From contig SUZW01000002.1 of NCBI GenBank assembly GCA_015059685.1, positions 62,001-126,000 on the forward strand: 64,000 nt of DNA, in the 5' to 3' direction. Position numbers and translations under genes: made by a program. Position 1 is the first letter of the stretch. Every line of letters begins with the position of its first letter. The notes under the pieces were generated by a model. That model searched no databases. It had not been told where the DNA came from and was given only the letters and a program-made list of their open reading frames with translations. This DNA comes from Rikenellaceae bacterium (GTDB lineage: Bacteria; Bacteroidota; Bacteroidia; Bacteroidales; Rikenellaceae). This document shows, in pieces, positions 55,157 through 64,000 of the stretch.

Positions 55157-56293
55157 ATGGATATCAATTTGGTAAAAAAGGCATTTGCCGACCATTTCGA
55201 GGGCAAATGCGGTGTTTATGCTTCACCGGGTCGTATCAACCTTATCGGTGAGCACACAGACTACAATGGTGGCTTCGTGTTTCCGGGTGCAGTAGATTGC
55301 GGTATCGTGGCTGCAATTCTCCCGAACGGCCTTGACAAGGTGCGTGCCTACTCAATCGATATGAACGAGTTGGCAGAGTTCGGCTTGAAGGAGGAGGATG
55401 CTCCCGAGCAGGGCTGGGCAAAGTATATCTTCGGTGTATGCCGTGAGATGGCGAAGTTGGGCGTTGAGGTCAAGGGCTTCGATTGCGCATTCGCAGGTGA
55501 TGTGCCTCTTGGAGCAGGTATGTCGTCATCGGCAGCGTTAGAGAGTACCTTCGCTTATGCTATCAACGATATGTTTGCAGACAACAAAATCGACAAGTTT
55601 GCCCTGGCAAAGGTGGGTCAGATGACCGAGCACCACTATGTGGGTGTAAACTGCGGTATCATGGACCAGTTTGCATCGGTATTCGGCAAGAAGGGCAACT
55701 TGATGCGCCTCGACTGTCGCTCGATGGAGTTTGAGTACTTCCCATTCGACCCACAGGGTTACAAACTCCTGCTCGTAAATTCGGTCGTGAAGCACGAGTT
55801 GGTGGACTCGCCATACAACAAGCGTCGTGAGTCGTGCGAGCGTGTTGCAAAGACCCTCGGTGTTGAGACCCTGCGTGATGCGGAGTTCGAGGACTTGGAG
55901 CGTGTAAAGGGCGAAATCTCGGAGGAGGACTACAAGCGTGCAAAGTATGTCATTGGCGAGAAGCAGCGTGTGCTGGATGTCTGCGAGGCTCTTATCAAGG
56001 GTGACTACGAGACTGTAGGTCAGCGTATGTACCAGACCCATTGGGGTATGTCGAAGGACTACGAGGTGTCGTGCGAGGAGCTCGACTTCTTGGCAGAGTT
56101 GGCGGAGAAGTGTGGCGTTACAGGCTCACGCATTATGGGCGGAGGCTTTGGCGGTTGCACCATCAACCTCGTGAAGGAGGAGTTGTATGACAACTTCGTT
56201 GCGACAGCAAAGAGGGAGTTTGCTGCAAAATATGGTCACGAGCCAAAGATTTACGATGTGGTGATATCGGATGGCGCACGCCGTTTGGAATAG
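55157..56293 (+). CDS. galK: Galactokinase
   Basis: SPGRINLIGEHTDYNGGFVFPGA; GAGMSSSAALE. Confidence 0.95.
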   Translation: MDINLVKKAFADHFEGKCGVYASPGRINLIGEHTDYNGGFVFPGAVDCGIVAAILPNGLDKVRAYSIDMNELAEFGLKEEDAPEQGWAKYIFGVCREMAKLGVEVKGFDCAFAGDVPLGAGMSSSAALESTFAYAINDMFADNKIDKFALAKVGQMTEHHYVGVNCGIMDQFASVFGKKGNLMRLDCRSMEFEYFPFDPQGYKLLLVNSVVKHELVDSPYNKRRESCERVAKTLGVETLRDAEFEDLERVKGEISEEDYKRAKYVIGEKQRVLDVCEALIKGDYETVGQRMYQTHWGMSKDYEVSCEELDFLAELAEKCGVTGSRIMGGGFGGCTINLVKEELYDNFVATAKREFAAKYGHEPKIYDVVISDGARRLE

Positions 56294-56310
56294 GCAACTG
56301 CAACCATACA

Positions 56311-56348
56311 AAAATATAAGGTAGTCGATTTCGACTACCTTATATTTT
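56311..56348. terminator. Bidirectional terminator between galK and tsaE
   Basis: AAAATATAAGGTAGTCGA-TT-TCGACTACCTTATATTTT. Confidence 0.9.
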
Positions 56349-56763
56349 ATATTATCGTAAATTGTCGCTCCGTAGGCGATAGGATATCTATCCGTACCAC
56401 CATCGCATCGTCAGGCAGTAGGTTTTCGACGAGTTCGGGCCACTCAATCAAGCACAAATCGCCCGAATAGAAGTACTCCTCGTATCCCATATCGAAGACC
56501 TCCTCGATACGATTTATACGGTAGAAGTCGAAGTGATAGACGGTGTCGTCATCGGCTGTACCATATTGGTTTACAAGGGCGAAGGTCGGACTCGTTACGC
56601 TGTCCGACGAGCCGAGCTGCTCCATTATTGCGCTTATGAGTGTGGTCTTGCCTGCACCCATAGCTCCGCAAAATGCCACCACTGACCGCCCCTCAAGCGA
56701 GGCGAGTATCTCCTGCGCAATATACGCCAAATCTTCGAGTGAATTTGCTCTAATCTGCTTCAT
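56347..56763 (-). CDS. tsaE: tRNA threonylcarbamoyladenosine biosynthesis ATPase TsaE
   Basis: CGAMGAGKTTLISAI; HFDFYRINRIEE; IEWPEL. Confidence 0.95.
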   Translation of the reverse strand: MKQIRANSLEDLAYIAQEILASLEGRSVVAFCGAMGAGKTTLISAIMEQLGSSDSVTSPTFALVNQYGTADDDTVYHFDFYRINRIEEVFDMGYEEYFYSGDLCLIEWPELVENLLPDDAMVVRIDILSPTERQFTII

Positions 56764-56781
56764 ATTCGTAACTTTGCACCG

Positions 56782-56789
56782 CAAAGATA
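56782..56789 (-). promoter_or_regulatory. -7 box TATCTTTG of tsaE
   Basis: CAAAGATA upstream of the minus start. Confidence 0.5.
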
Positions 56790-56899
56790 GCGATTTTATA
56801 GAAACTTTTTCTCTCGAAGAGAACAATAATACAAATTTTGCTATACCTTTGCACCTGCAGTTAGTTTTTAAGAAATTTTAATAATAGCGGACAAAAGAG

Positions 56900-58621
56900 A
56901 TGAAGAAGTTGAAGAGTTTATTGAGCAGTATTGACTTTGACCCAAAAATTGCCTACACTTTGCGACACTACAGCCGTGAGCTTCTGATGAAGGACTTGAT
57001 GGCGGGAGTAATCGTGGGTATTGTTGCTATACCATTGGCTATCGCCTTTGGTATTGCGTCGGGAGTAGGTCCGACCGAGGGTTTGGTAACGGCTATTATC
57101 GCAGGTTTCATAATCTCGGTAATGGGTGGCTCACGAGTGCAGATTGGAGGCCCTACGGGAGCGTTTATTGTCATCATATATGGTGTTATACAGCAGTTTG
57201 GCGTAGGTGGCTTGGCGATAGCGACCATTATGGCGGGTATAATGTTGGTGCTGATGGGTGTATTCAAGCTCGGCACAATCATAAAGTTTATGCCATATCC
57301 TATCATCGTGGGTTTCACGGCAGGTATAGCTGTGACGATATTCTCGACACAGATGAACGACCTCTTTGGTCTTGGCATCGAGGATGTGCCTGCAAACTTT
57401 ATCGACAAGTGGGTGTGCTACTTCCAAAATATAGCTAACATAAATTGGTGGTCACTCGGTATTGGTGTGGCCTCGATTTTGATTATTGTCGGAACGCCAT
57501 ACATCTCGAAGAAGTTGCCCGGCTCGTTGCTTGCAATCGTTGTGATGACAGCTCTCTGCTGGGCGTTGGAGCGTTTTGCGGGTATTCATCCCGTAGCAAC
57601 AATTGGCGACCTCTACGAGTTGCCTTCGGGCCTGCCCGAGTTCCGCCTGCCGCAGCTTGGCGGTGTAACGGGCGGTGAGTCGTTGTGGGCTACGGTGCAG
57701 TCGCTGCTCCCAACCGCCTTCACAATCGCCATGTTGGGTGCTATCGAGTCGCTGTTGTCGGCAATGGTGGCCGATGGTGTTATAGGCTCACGCCACAACT
57801 CCAACACGGAGCTTATGGCGCAGGGCGTAGCAAATATCGTCGTGCCATTCTTTGGTGGTATCCCTGCTACGGGAGCCATAGCACGAACAATGGCGAACAT
57901 CAACAATGGCGGTCGCACACCTGTTGCGGGCATTGTACATACGCTGGTGTTGTTGCTTGTGTTGCTGCTCTTGGGTGGTGTTGTGGGAGCGATACCTATG
58001 CCTTGCTTGGCGGGTGTGCTGATTATGGTGTCGTACAATATGAGTGGTTGGCGCACCATTCGCTCGATGTGCCGACAGTCACGCTCGGATATCACGATAC
58101 TCTTTACGACGATGCTCTTGACCATAATCTTCGACCTTACCATCGCTATCGAGGTTGGCCTGGTGTTGGCTGTAGTACTCTTTGTGCGTCGTATTATGGA
58201 GACCTCGCGTATCTCGGTGTTGCGTGACGAGATGGAGCTGCACCACGATGGTGAGGAGGGCGATGTTCAACTCGCCATACCGAAGGGTGTCGAGGTATAT
58301 GAGATTGAGGGACCATTCTTCTTTGGCGTTGCCACGAAGTTCGAGGAGATGACACGAGCCCGCAATGCTGCACCGATACGAATTATCCGTATGCGCAAGG
58401 TGTCGTTTATCGACTCTACGGGTCTGCATAACCTCGAGATTTTTATCGAGTCGGCAATACAGAATGGCCAGCAGGTTATCCTCTCGGGCGTAAGCAAGAG
58501 GGTCTATGACTCGATTGAGCGTGTAGGTCTTGTGGCAAAGATTGGCCAGGAGAATGTCCTCGACCATATCGACAAGGCTCTGGTTCGAGCCGAGGAACTT
58601 GCAAAGCATATTGAGAAATAA
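56900..58621 (+). CDS. SulP family inorganic anion transporter with STAS domain
   Basis: PLAIAFGIASGVGPTEGLVTAIIAGF; STAS region VSFIDSTGLHNLE. Confidence 0.95.
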   Translation: MKKLKSLLSSIDFDPKIAYTLRHYSRELLMKDLMAGVIVGIVAIPLAIAFGIASGVGPTEGLVTAIIAGFIISVMGGSRVQIGGPTGAFIVIIYGVIQQFGVGGLAIATIMAGIMLVLMGVFKLGTIIKFMPYPIIVGFTAGIAVTIFSTQMNDLFGLGIEDVPANFIDKWVCYFQNIANINWWSLGIGVASILIIVGTPYISKKLPGSLLAIVVMTALCWALERFAGIHPVATIGDLYELPSGLPEFRLPQLGGVTGGESLWATVQSLLPTAFTIAMLGAIESLLSAMVADGVIGSRHNSNTELMAQGVANIVVPFFGGIPATGAIARTMANINNGGRTPVAGIVHTLVLLLVLLLLGGVVGAIPMPCLAGVLIMVSYNMSGWRTIRSMCRQSRSDITILFTTMLLTIIFDLTIAIEVGLVLAVVLFVRRIMETSRISVLRDEMELHHDGEEGDVQLAIPKGVEVYEIEGPFFFGVATKFEEMTRARNAAPIRIIRMRKVSFIDSTGLHNLEIFIESAIQNGQQVILSGVSKRVYDSIERVGLVAKIGQENVLDHIDKALVRAEELAKHIEK

Positions 58622-58649
58622 AGGCAGAGGTTTTTAACCCCTATTACCG

Positions 58650-58682
58650 TTAGCCATTGGCCATTAGCCGATGGCTTTTTTG
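58650..58682. repeat. TTAGCCA repeat, terminator-like
   Basis: GTTAGCCATTGGCCATTAGCCGATGGCTTTTTT. Confidence 0.75.
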
Positions 58683-58693
58683 TTTTATATCGT

Positions 58694-60037
58694 CTATAAT
58701 TTTATCGTCATCGCGAGGTCGTGCGGTGCGGAGCCGGTGCCGAGGTAGTCTGTGGCGGGGAACTCCATCGGAGTCTGCGTATCTTCGAAGCCCAATCGCT
58801 CGTACAATCGCTTCGAGTCGGTGCTGCTCGGGATTAGAGCTGCAAGGTCGTAAGCTCCACTCTGTCGTATCATATCCAACGCCTCACCAAGAAGTTTTGA
58901 GGCGATGCCTCGACCACGATAGTCGGGGTGTGTGGCTACAGCGTAGATGTATGCAACTTTTTTGCATACCACCTCTAACGGTACCACAAACAGCATCGAC
59001 ACAACCTTCTCGCCCTCCTTCTGTATCATCGGCACGGCATCGCCATGGCGAACAAGGAACGAGTCAATCTCGTGGTACTCATCGCCAAAAATATCGTGCC
59101 ACAGCTCCCGCATCTGTCGCTGCTCCGGTGTGAGGTGCAGGGCCGAGGTCTTCTCGAGCAGTAGGGTCGGGTGGTACGACATCTTCGCAAAGCGCAGCCC
59201 CTCCAAGCCGAGGTCATCTTCTCGGTTTATAAACTCCACCTCCTCTTCGAGCGACTGCGCCATCAAGCGGTTTATCATCGTGGCAGCCCCCTCAATCGAG
59301 CTGTCGTATTTCTCGATATGTGTGCAGAAGGTTTTGCGGGTTAGGGGTGTACCATACGAAAATGCGGCAGGCGCACCATTGGCGTAGAGCACCATACCTC
59401 GCAAGCCGAGTGCCTCCGCATTGTCGAAGGCCCGATGCAGAGCCTGCTGCTCGGCTCGCTCCGTATCGCCTATCTCTCGCCCCTCCAACCACTTTTTGTT
59501 CAGGGCGTGGCAATCTTTGATGTTGCTGCTCGATAGAGCTTCTGCGTGCCAATCGTTGCGAGCCACAAAGTGGTTTATGTGGTTGCGCTTGGGTTGGTAT
59601 TTTCGACCTTGCAGACGAGCCAAATCTTCGGTGCGGTAGATGTAGTCGCATGCGGCACGAGGCGTATCGAAAGCGAACTCCGAAGGGTAGTTCTCCTCCA
59701 AAAAGTTGCGCCACTCGTGTGACAAACCGTAGAGGCGTAGCGGCATACGCTGCACGAAGGCATCGCGGCGTAGCAGCTCCATGATTTGTCGCTTGTCGCC
59801 ACAGCCTACGGGTTGCATATAGCACATTGCACCTTCTATATAGAAGCGGATGACGAGGAAGCCCTCGGCCTCGGCAACTTCGCTATGGTAGGTGTCGCTC
59901 CAGCAAAATATATTTGCGAAGTTGAGGTCGCAATTCTGCTCCTCGCTTGGCTCTATGTAGTGGGCGAACAGAGATTTGTCATCGAGGTTCACTCGATGAA
60001 ACGCAATCTCCGACTCGGAAGTTTTTCTCCTTTGCAT
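58694..60037 (-). CDS. DUF2156 (MprF C-terminal-like) - GNAT acetyltransferase fusion
   Basis: N-terminal DUF2156-like region (NFANIFCW...RKYQPKRNHINHF); C-terminal GNAT VATHPDYRGRGIASKLL. Confidence 0.8.
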   Translation of the reverse strand: MQRRKTSESEIAFHRVNLDDKSLFAHYIEPSEEQNCDLNFANIFCWSDTYHSEVAEAEGFLVIRFYIEGAMCYMQPVGCGDKRQIMELLRRDAFVQRMPLRLYGLSHEWRNFLEENYPSEFAFDTPRAACDYIYRTEDLARLQGRKYQPKRNHINHFVARNDWHAEALSSSNIKDCHALNKKWLEGREIGDTERAEQQALHRAFDNAEALGLRGMVLYANGAPAAFSYGTPLTRKTFCTHIEKYDSSIEGAATMINRLMAQSLEEEVEFINREDDLGLEGLRFAKMSYHPTLLLEKTSALHLTPEQRQMRELWHDIFGDEYHEIDSFLVRHGDAVPMIQKEGEKVVSMLFVVPLEVVCKKVAYIYAVATHPDYRGRGIASKLLGEALDMIRQSGAYDLAALIPSSTDSKRLYERLGFEDTQTPMEFPATDYLGTGSAPHDLAMTIKL

Positions 60038-61934
60038 TGCCGTAATATTGCTGAATAAAGGCTTTTATATACCTCTCAACACGCTCCTTCTCCACCTCTC
60101 CTACGAGGTTGTGGGTGCGGGAGATATCGTTAAGTGCGTAGATTTCGCTCACGCTGTCGTTGCTGAACACGAAGATATAGTCGTTGGTTATAGCTTTGTA
60201 GCCATTATCGTAGAGAACAACACACTGCTCTGATTGCTCGTCAAGCAGGTTGCGCCCATAGGCAAAATATGGCTCATCAATCTGCATCAACCCCATCATC
60301 GTCGGCATAATATCGATTTGTGAGGCTATACGGTCATACTCCCCTTTTAATGCGCCATCGGGTGTGTAGATAAAACCTACGATGTGCATATCGTATGGTA
60401 ACACATTGCTGCGTGGCGCAAAACGCTCGCTCGAGACATGATCCGCTACAAACACAAATACCGTGCGAGGAAACCACGCCTTGTGGCTGTTCTCCTCGAA
60501 AAAGCGCTCGATAGCGGCATCGGTGTAGGCCACACACTTCTGAACCTTTGTTTTGCCCTCGGGCAGACGCTCTCGCCACTTGTCGGGCACGACGAATGGA
60601 TGGTGCGAACTAATTGTGAATACGGAGGTCATAAAAGGCTCCTTCATATCGTCAATCTTTCTGCCCATAAACGAGAGGAAGCAGTCGTCCCATATACCCC
60701 AGAATCCATCAAAATCATCCTTACCGCACATCTGCTCATAATCCTCGAGACTGTAGTTTTGCTCGAAACCTGCGGTGTTGGCATAAGCTCCAAAGCCCAT
60801 TGAGCCTCGCTCCGAGCCGCAGAAAAAGGCGGTGGAGTACCCTCCGTCGGCCAAGATGCGTGGTAGCGGTCTGCTCTCGCCCAAAGATTCGGCCATCAGC
60901 ATAAATGGCTCTTTGAGCGATGGAATGGAGCTCCATATCGACGGCAGAGCCTGAATGGAGCGTTTGCCGTTGGCGTACATACGAGAGAAGGTGTAGCCCT
61001 CACGCATCAGCGAGTCGAGGAATGGGGTGTAGCCCTTCTGCTCCTCGTTGGCATAGATGTCGGGACAGAGATATGCCGAGTGTTCTGCCGACAGGCTCTC
61101 CATAACGAAGACAACCACATTGCGATTTGCAAGCGAAACATTTGTTGTCTTGGCAGGAGCGTGGCATGGCGAAAATATCTCGTTCAGCTCATCCTCCTCG
61201 AAGTATTGTGGCACGGTAACGCCCTCGCCCGACACGGTGCGAAGTATGCAGAACGGATTGCTCAATACGATGTTTGCCTTGTTGCCATCTGTAGCGTACT
61301 GCATAGCTACAGGTATGGCAATAGGTCGTACCATACGGCTAAAACCGCCACGAACTCCACCCACGGCAAGTGTTATGGAGGCAAAGAATAGTACGGTAGA
61401 GCAGATGTAGTATGCTGCGCCTTGCAGCAACGGTTTTGGTTTTATGTTGCGCCCGTAGCTCTTGGCAAGTAGCACCATAAACACTATGGCGCAGACAACC
61501 AAGTACCAATTTTCTGCTAAAAACTTAAACACCAACAGCACGGAGTTGGAGTTGTCGGCAAAGAATATCTCCTCGGCAGTAAAGCGTTTCTGTGTATATC
61601 TGAAATATACAGCATCGCACATATTTATTGCTACAACGGCAATCGAATTAACCACCACATATAGCCAATATAGGATATCGCTATATATTTTGTTTTCACG
61701 GAAGCGGAAGGGAAGTAACGACAACACTATCCACAGGCAGTTGGCGTAGATTATGGATACGGTATCAAAACGCAGGGCTCCTTCGATGAGCGCAGGTACT
61801 TCGCTCCACGCTATCGGGCAGAGTAACTCGGTGTTGTATAGGACAAAGGCTACACGACACAGCATCAGCACCACATATAGTAGTGCAATGCGCCATGTTG
61901 TAAGTAGAGGATAGGTTCGTATCAGCCGAGACAT
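59979..61934 (-). CDS. LTA synthase/sulfatase family membrane protein
   Basis: N-terminal TM segments then NVVVFVMESLSAEHS, FVFVADH, HIVGFIYTP. Confidence 0.85.
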   Translation of the reverse strand: MSRLIRTYPLLTTWRIALLYVVLMLCRVAFVLYNTELLCPIAWSEVPALIEGALRFDTVSIIYANCLWIVLSLLPFRFRENKIYSDILYWLYVVVNSIAVVAINMCDAVYFRYTQKRFTAEEIFFADNSNSVLLVFKFLAENWYLVVCAIVFMVLLAKSYGRNIKPKPLLQGAAYYICSTVLFFASITLAVGGVRGGFSRMVRPIAIPVAMQYATDGNKANIVLSNPFCILRTVSGEGVTVPQYFEEDELNEIFSPCHAPAKTTNVSLANRNVVVFVMESLSAEHSAYLCPDIYANEEQKGYTPFLDSLMREGYTFSRMYANGKRSIQALPSIWSSIPSLKEPFMLMAESLGESRPLPRILADGGYSTAFFCGSERGSMGFGAYANTAGFEQNYSLEDYEQMCGKDDFDGFWGIWDDCFLSFMGRKIDDMKEPFMTSVFTISSHHPFVVPDKWRERLPEGKTKVQKCVAYTDAAIERFFEENSHKAWFPRTVFVFVADHVSSERFAPRSNVLPYDMHIVGFIYTPDGALKGEYDRIASQIDIMPTMMGLMQIDEPYFAYGRNLLDEQSEQCVVLYDNGYKAITNDYIFVFSNDSVSEIYALNDISRTHNLVGEVEKERVERYIKAFIQQYYGNAKEKNFRVGDCVSSSEPR

Positions 61935-62786
61935 CTAACAAGCCTTTAGCGACATATCGAGCGACTTGATTTGGTGTGTCAATGCGCCTATCGAGATAAA
62001 ATCCACCCCCGTTTCAGCATAGTCACGCAGAGTCTCGAGCGTAATGCCGCCACTCGACTCGGTTTCGCAACGACCTGCAACCAACGCTACGGCCTCACGG
62101 GTCTGCTCGACCGAGAAGTTGTCGAACATAATTCTATCGACACCTCCAGCCTCGAACACCTCCTTGATATCCTCTAGCGAGCGCACCTCGCACTCGATAG
62201 GAATGTTCTTGCCCTTGGCCGCAAGGTAGGCCTTGGCACCCTGCACCGCCTTTGTTATGCTGCCTGCAAAGTCGATATGGTTATCTTTCAAGAGTATCAT
62301 ATCGAATAGACCGATACGATGGTTTTTGCCCCCTCCAATCTCGACCGCCATCTTCTCCAATACACGCATACCGGGTGTAGTCTTGCGGGTGTCGAGGACC
62401 TTGGTGTGGAGGTCGGCAATGCGGTCGGCATATACGGCTGTCTGTGTTGCTACGCCACTCATACGCTGCATAATGTTGAGCAGGATGCGCTCGGCACGCA
62501 ACAACGACTGCAAGTTACCCTCGACATAGAACGCCACATCGCCCACCTTTACTCGGTCGCCATCGTGGAGTATCTGCTCGAACTTAACCTCCTTGTCGAG
62601 CCTCTCGACAACCATCTTGGCTATCTCGATACCTGCGATTATGCCCTCCTGCTTGCACAAGAGTCGCATACGACCTCGCTCCTCGGCAGGGATGCAGCAC
62701 AATGAGGTGTGGTCACCATCGCCAATATCCTCTTTGATTGCCAACTCGATAAGTTCTTCTACATAGGGTTTGTATTCGGCCTTCAT
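61935..62786 (-). CDS. nadC: Nicotinate-nucleotide pyrophosphorylase (carboxylating)
   Basis: KEDIGDGDHTS; VLDTRKTTPGMR; KDNHI. Confidence 0.95.
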   Translation of the reverse strand: MKAEYKPYVEELIELAIKEDIGDGDHTSLCCIPAEERGRMRLLCKQEGIIAGIEIAKMVVERLDKEVKFEQILHDGDRVKVGDVAFYVEGNLQSLLRAERILLNIMQRMSGVATQTAVYADRIADLHTKVLDTRKTTPGMRVLEKMAVEIGGGKNHRIGLFDMILLKDNHIDFAGSITKAVQGAKAYLAAKGKNIPIECEVRSLEDIKEVFEAGGVDRIMFDNFSVEQTREAVALVAGRCETESSGGITLETLRDYAETGVDFISIGALTHQIKSLDMSLKAC

Positions 62787-62829
62787 AATTGTGTGATTTT
62801 GTTGCTGCAAATATACTGACAAAAATACA

Positions 62830-62856
62830 AAAAGTGTCCAAAAAGAGGACACTTTT
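62830..62856 (-). terminator. Intrinsic terminator
   Basis: AAAAGTGTCC-AAAAAGA-GGACACTTTT. Confidence 0.8.
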
Positions 62857-62871
62857 ACAAATTTTTACCGA

Positions 62872-63366
62872 CTAATTTGCCGGTGTTGTGTTGTTGTTGC
62901 CGGTGGCAGTGAATGTAACCTGCGAATTTCTCGACTCCATGGTGAACGAAATCTCGACCTTCGACTTGCCGATGTTGCCCCACACCCGATTTATAAGACG
63001 CTGCTCGTCATAGCCCTCGGGGATGATATTCTCGGCATCGAAGATGTAGTTTATCGAGTTCTCCTCCTCGTTTACAGTCATCGTAAACGGAATATCCGTA
63101 AGCTGAATATTGAGGGCAACGGGCATCGCTGCAGCGAACTTCACACCGTTGAATGTTATCTCCAACATCGTCTCGGTGATATCGGGAATAACCACCGATA
63201 CCGAGGCCTTGTCGTCGGAATAGGTCACCTCGCCCGAGGCCATATCGGTGACGACGAGCTTACCTTCGAAGTTGCCCTCCGATGAACCACTCGACGATGG
63301 ACCCTTTATGCACGAGGTCGAGAGCAAAAGCACCGCCCCGCAGATTAACATCATAATTTTTTTCAT
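62872..63366 (-). CDS. Lipoprotein of unknown function, possibly calycin-like
   Basis: Lipobox LLSTSCIKG; adjacent to TonB-dependent receptor. Confidence 0.5.
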   Translation of the reverse strand: MKKIMMLICGAVLLLSTSCIKGPSSSGSSEGNFEGKLVVTDMASGEVTYSDDKASVSVVIPDITETMLEITFNGVKFAAAMPVALNIQLTDIPFTMTVNEEENSINYIFDAENIIPEGYDEQRLINRVWGNIGKSKVEISFTMESRNSQVTFTATGNNNTTPAN

Positions 63367-63385
63367 AGACTCTCTCTTTATCGTT

Positions 63386-64000
63386 TTACAATATATTTAT
63401 CATCACCCTGACACCTCCCGCTACGGGTCGTCCTCGTTGCAGGAAGCGGTTGCCCATCGACTCGAAGTAGAATACATCGTACTTCGTGTTGGTGGCATTC
63501 TTGCACCAAAAATCTACGGCCCATATCTCCCCCTCGAAGCGTACCGAGCCGTCGAGCATGGCGTAGAATGGTTGCGACATATCGTTTGCCTCGTTCCAAT
63601 ATATCCTGCCCGCACCCGTAACCCCGACGCTCAAAACCATACGGTCTATCCAACGAGATTGGAATGGCACGGTCTGTACGAGTCGCAAAGATAACGAATT
63701 TTGCGGAGCGTATGGTATATAGTTGCCTGCATAATCTACTCCGCCCGACTTAAATTCACGGAATTTGGCATTCGTATAGCCGTAGGAGCCTCGCAAAACG
63801 AGGGTTTTTGCCAGTCGTGCCGTGGCCGACACCTCGGCACCAAAGGAGCGTGTGCGCCCCGCATTGGTCATCATACGCCCCGTGCTGTTCTCGTCGGGGA
63901 AGATGGTGAGTTGCTGATCGAAGCACTCGATATAGAAGAGTGCCGCATCGGCCGTAAATGCACCATTGCGTGTAGAGAAGTGTCCTCCCAACTCCAAGTT
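63386..64000 (-). CDS. TonB-dependent receptor C-terminus, N-terminal part outside window
   Basis: Beta-barrel repeats (LVLRGSYGYTNAKFREF; NSLSLRLVQTVPFQSRWID); C-terminal GVRVMINIL. Confidence 0.8.
   Translation of the reverse strand, partial: NLELGGHFSTRNGAFTADAALFYIECFDQQLTIFPDENSTGRMMTNAGRTRSFGAEVSATARLAKTLVLRGSYGYTNAKFREFKSGGVDYAGNYIPYAPQNSLSLRLVQTVPFQSRWIDRMVLSVGVTGAGRIYWNEANDMSQPFYAMLDGSVRFEGEIWAVDFWCKNATNTKYDVFYFESMGNRFLQRGRPVAGGVRVMINIL

Noticed and set aside
56311-56348. Perfect inverted repeat as a novel element
   Set aside because: Placement between convergent galK and tsaE with A/T tracts fits a bidirectional terminator.
63386-64000. TonB receptor plus lipoprotein as a SusCD pair
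   Set aside because: The 164-aa lipoprotein is far too small for SusD and the receptor is truncated by the window edge.

Overview
The window is about 64 kb of a Bacteroidota chromosome. Gene content, TAnnTTTG-type -7 boxes and codon style suggest Bacteroidales, possibly Alistipes-like; the taxon is inferred. The left edge holds a phage-like cassette (portal, connector, holin, endolysin) running directly into comEC. The rest is mostly housekeeping: a metY-metX-hom operon, mqnB/mqnD, recG, ispG, rsgA, folC, lnt, rlmH, asnS, rpoN, ksgA, nifJ/PFOR, glf, tRNA-Leu, galK, tsaE, SulP and nadC, with scattered orphan glycosidases (GH3, GH78, GH2, GH127). The most unusual content is intergenic. (1) A family of ~125-bp long-hairpin repeats (6 copies plus one core-less derivative) keeps two conserved asymmetric internal-loop strands while its helices change by compensatory substitution. 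(2) Arrays of an ~11-bp unit alternate with short perfect palindromes of differing sequence. (3) Several 7-, 9- and 10-bp-period minisatellite modules are shuffled and inverted between intergenic regions. (4) A Met-rich 17-codon leader ORF with an overlapping hairpin lies upstream of metY. (5) Four genes have exactly TATCTTTG-N4-ATG, predicting leaderless mRNAs. All calls come from reading the sequence and supplied ORFs; no searches were run.
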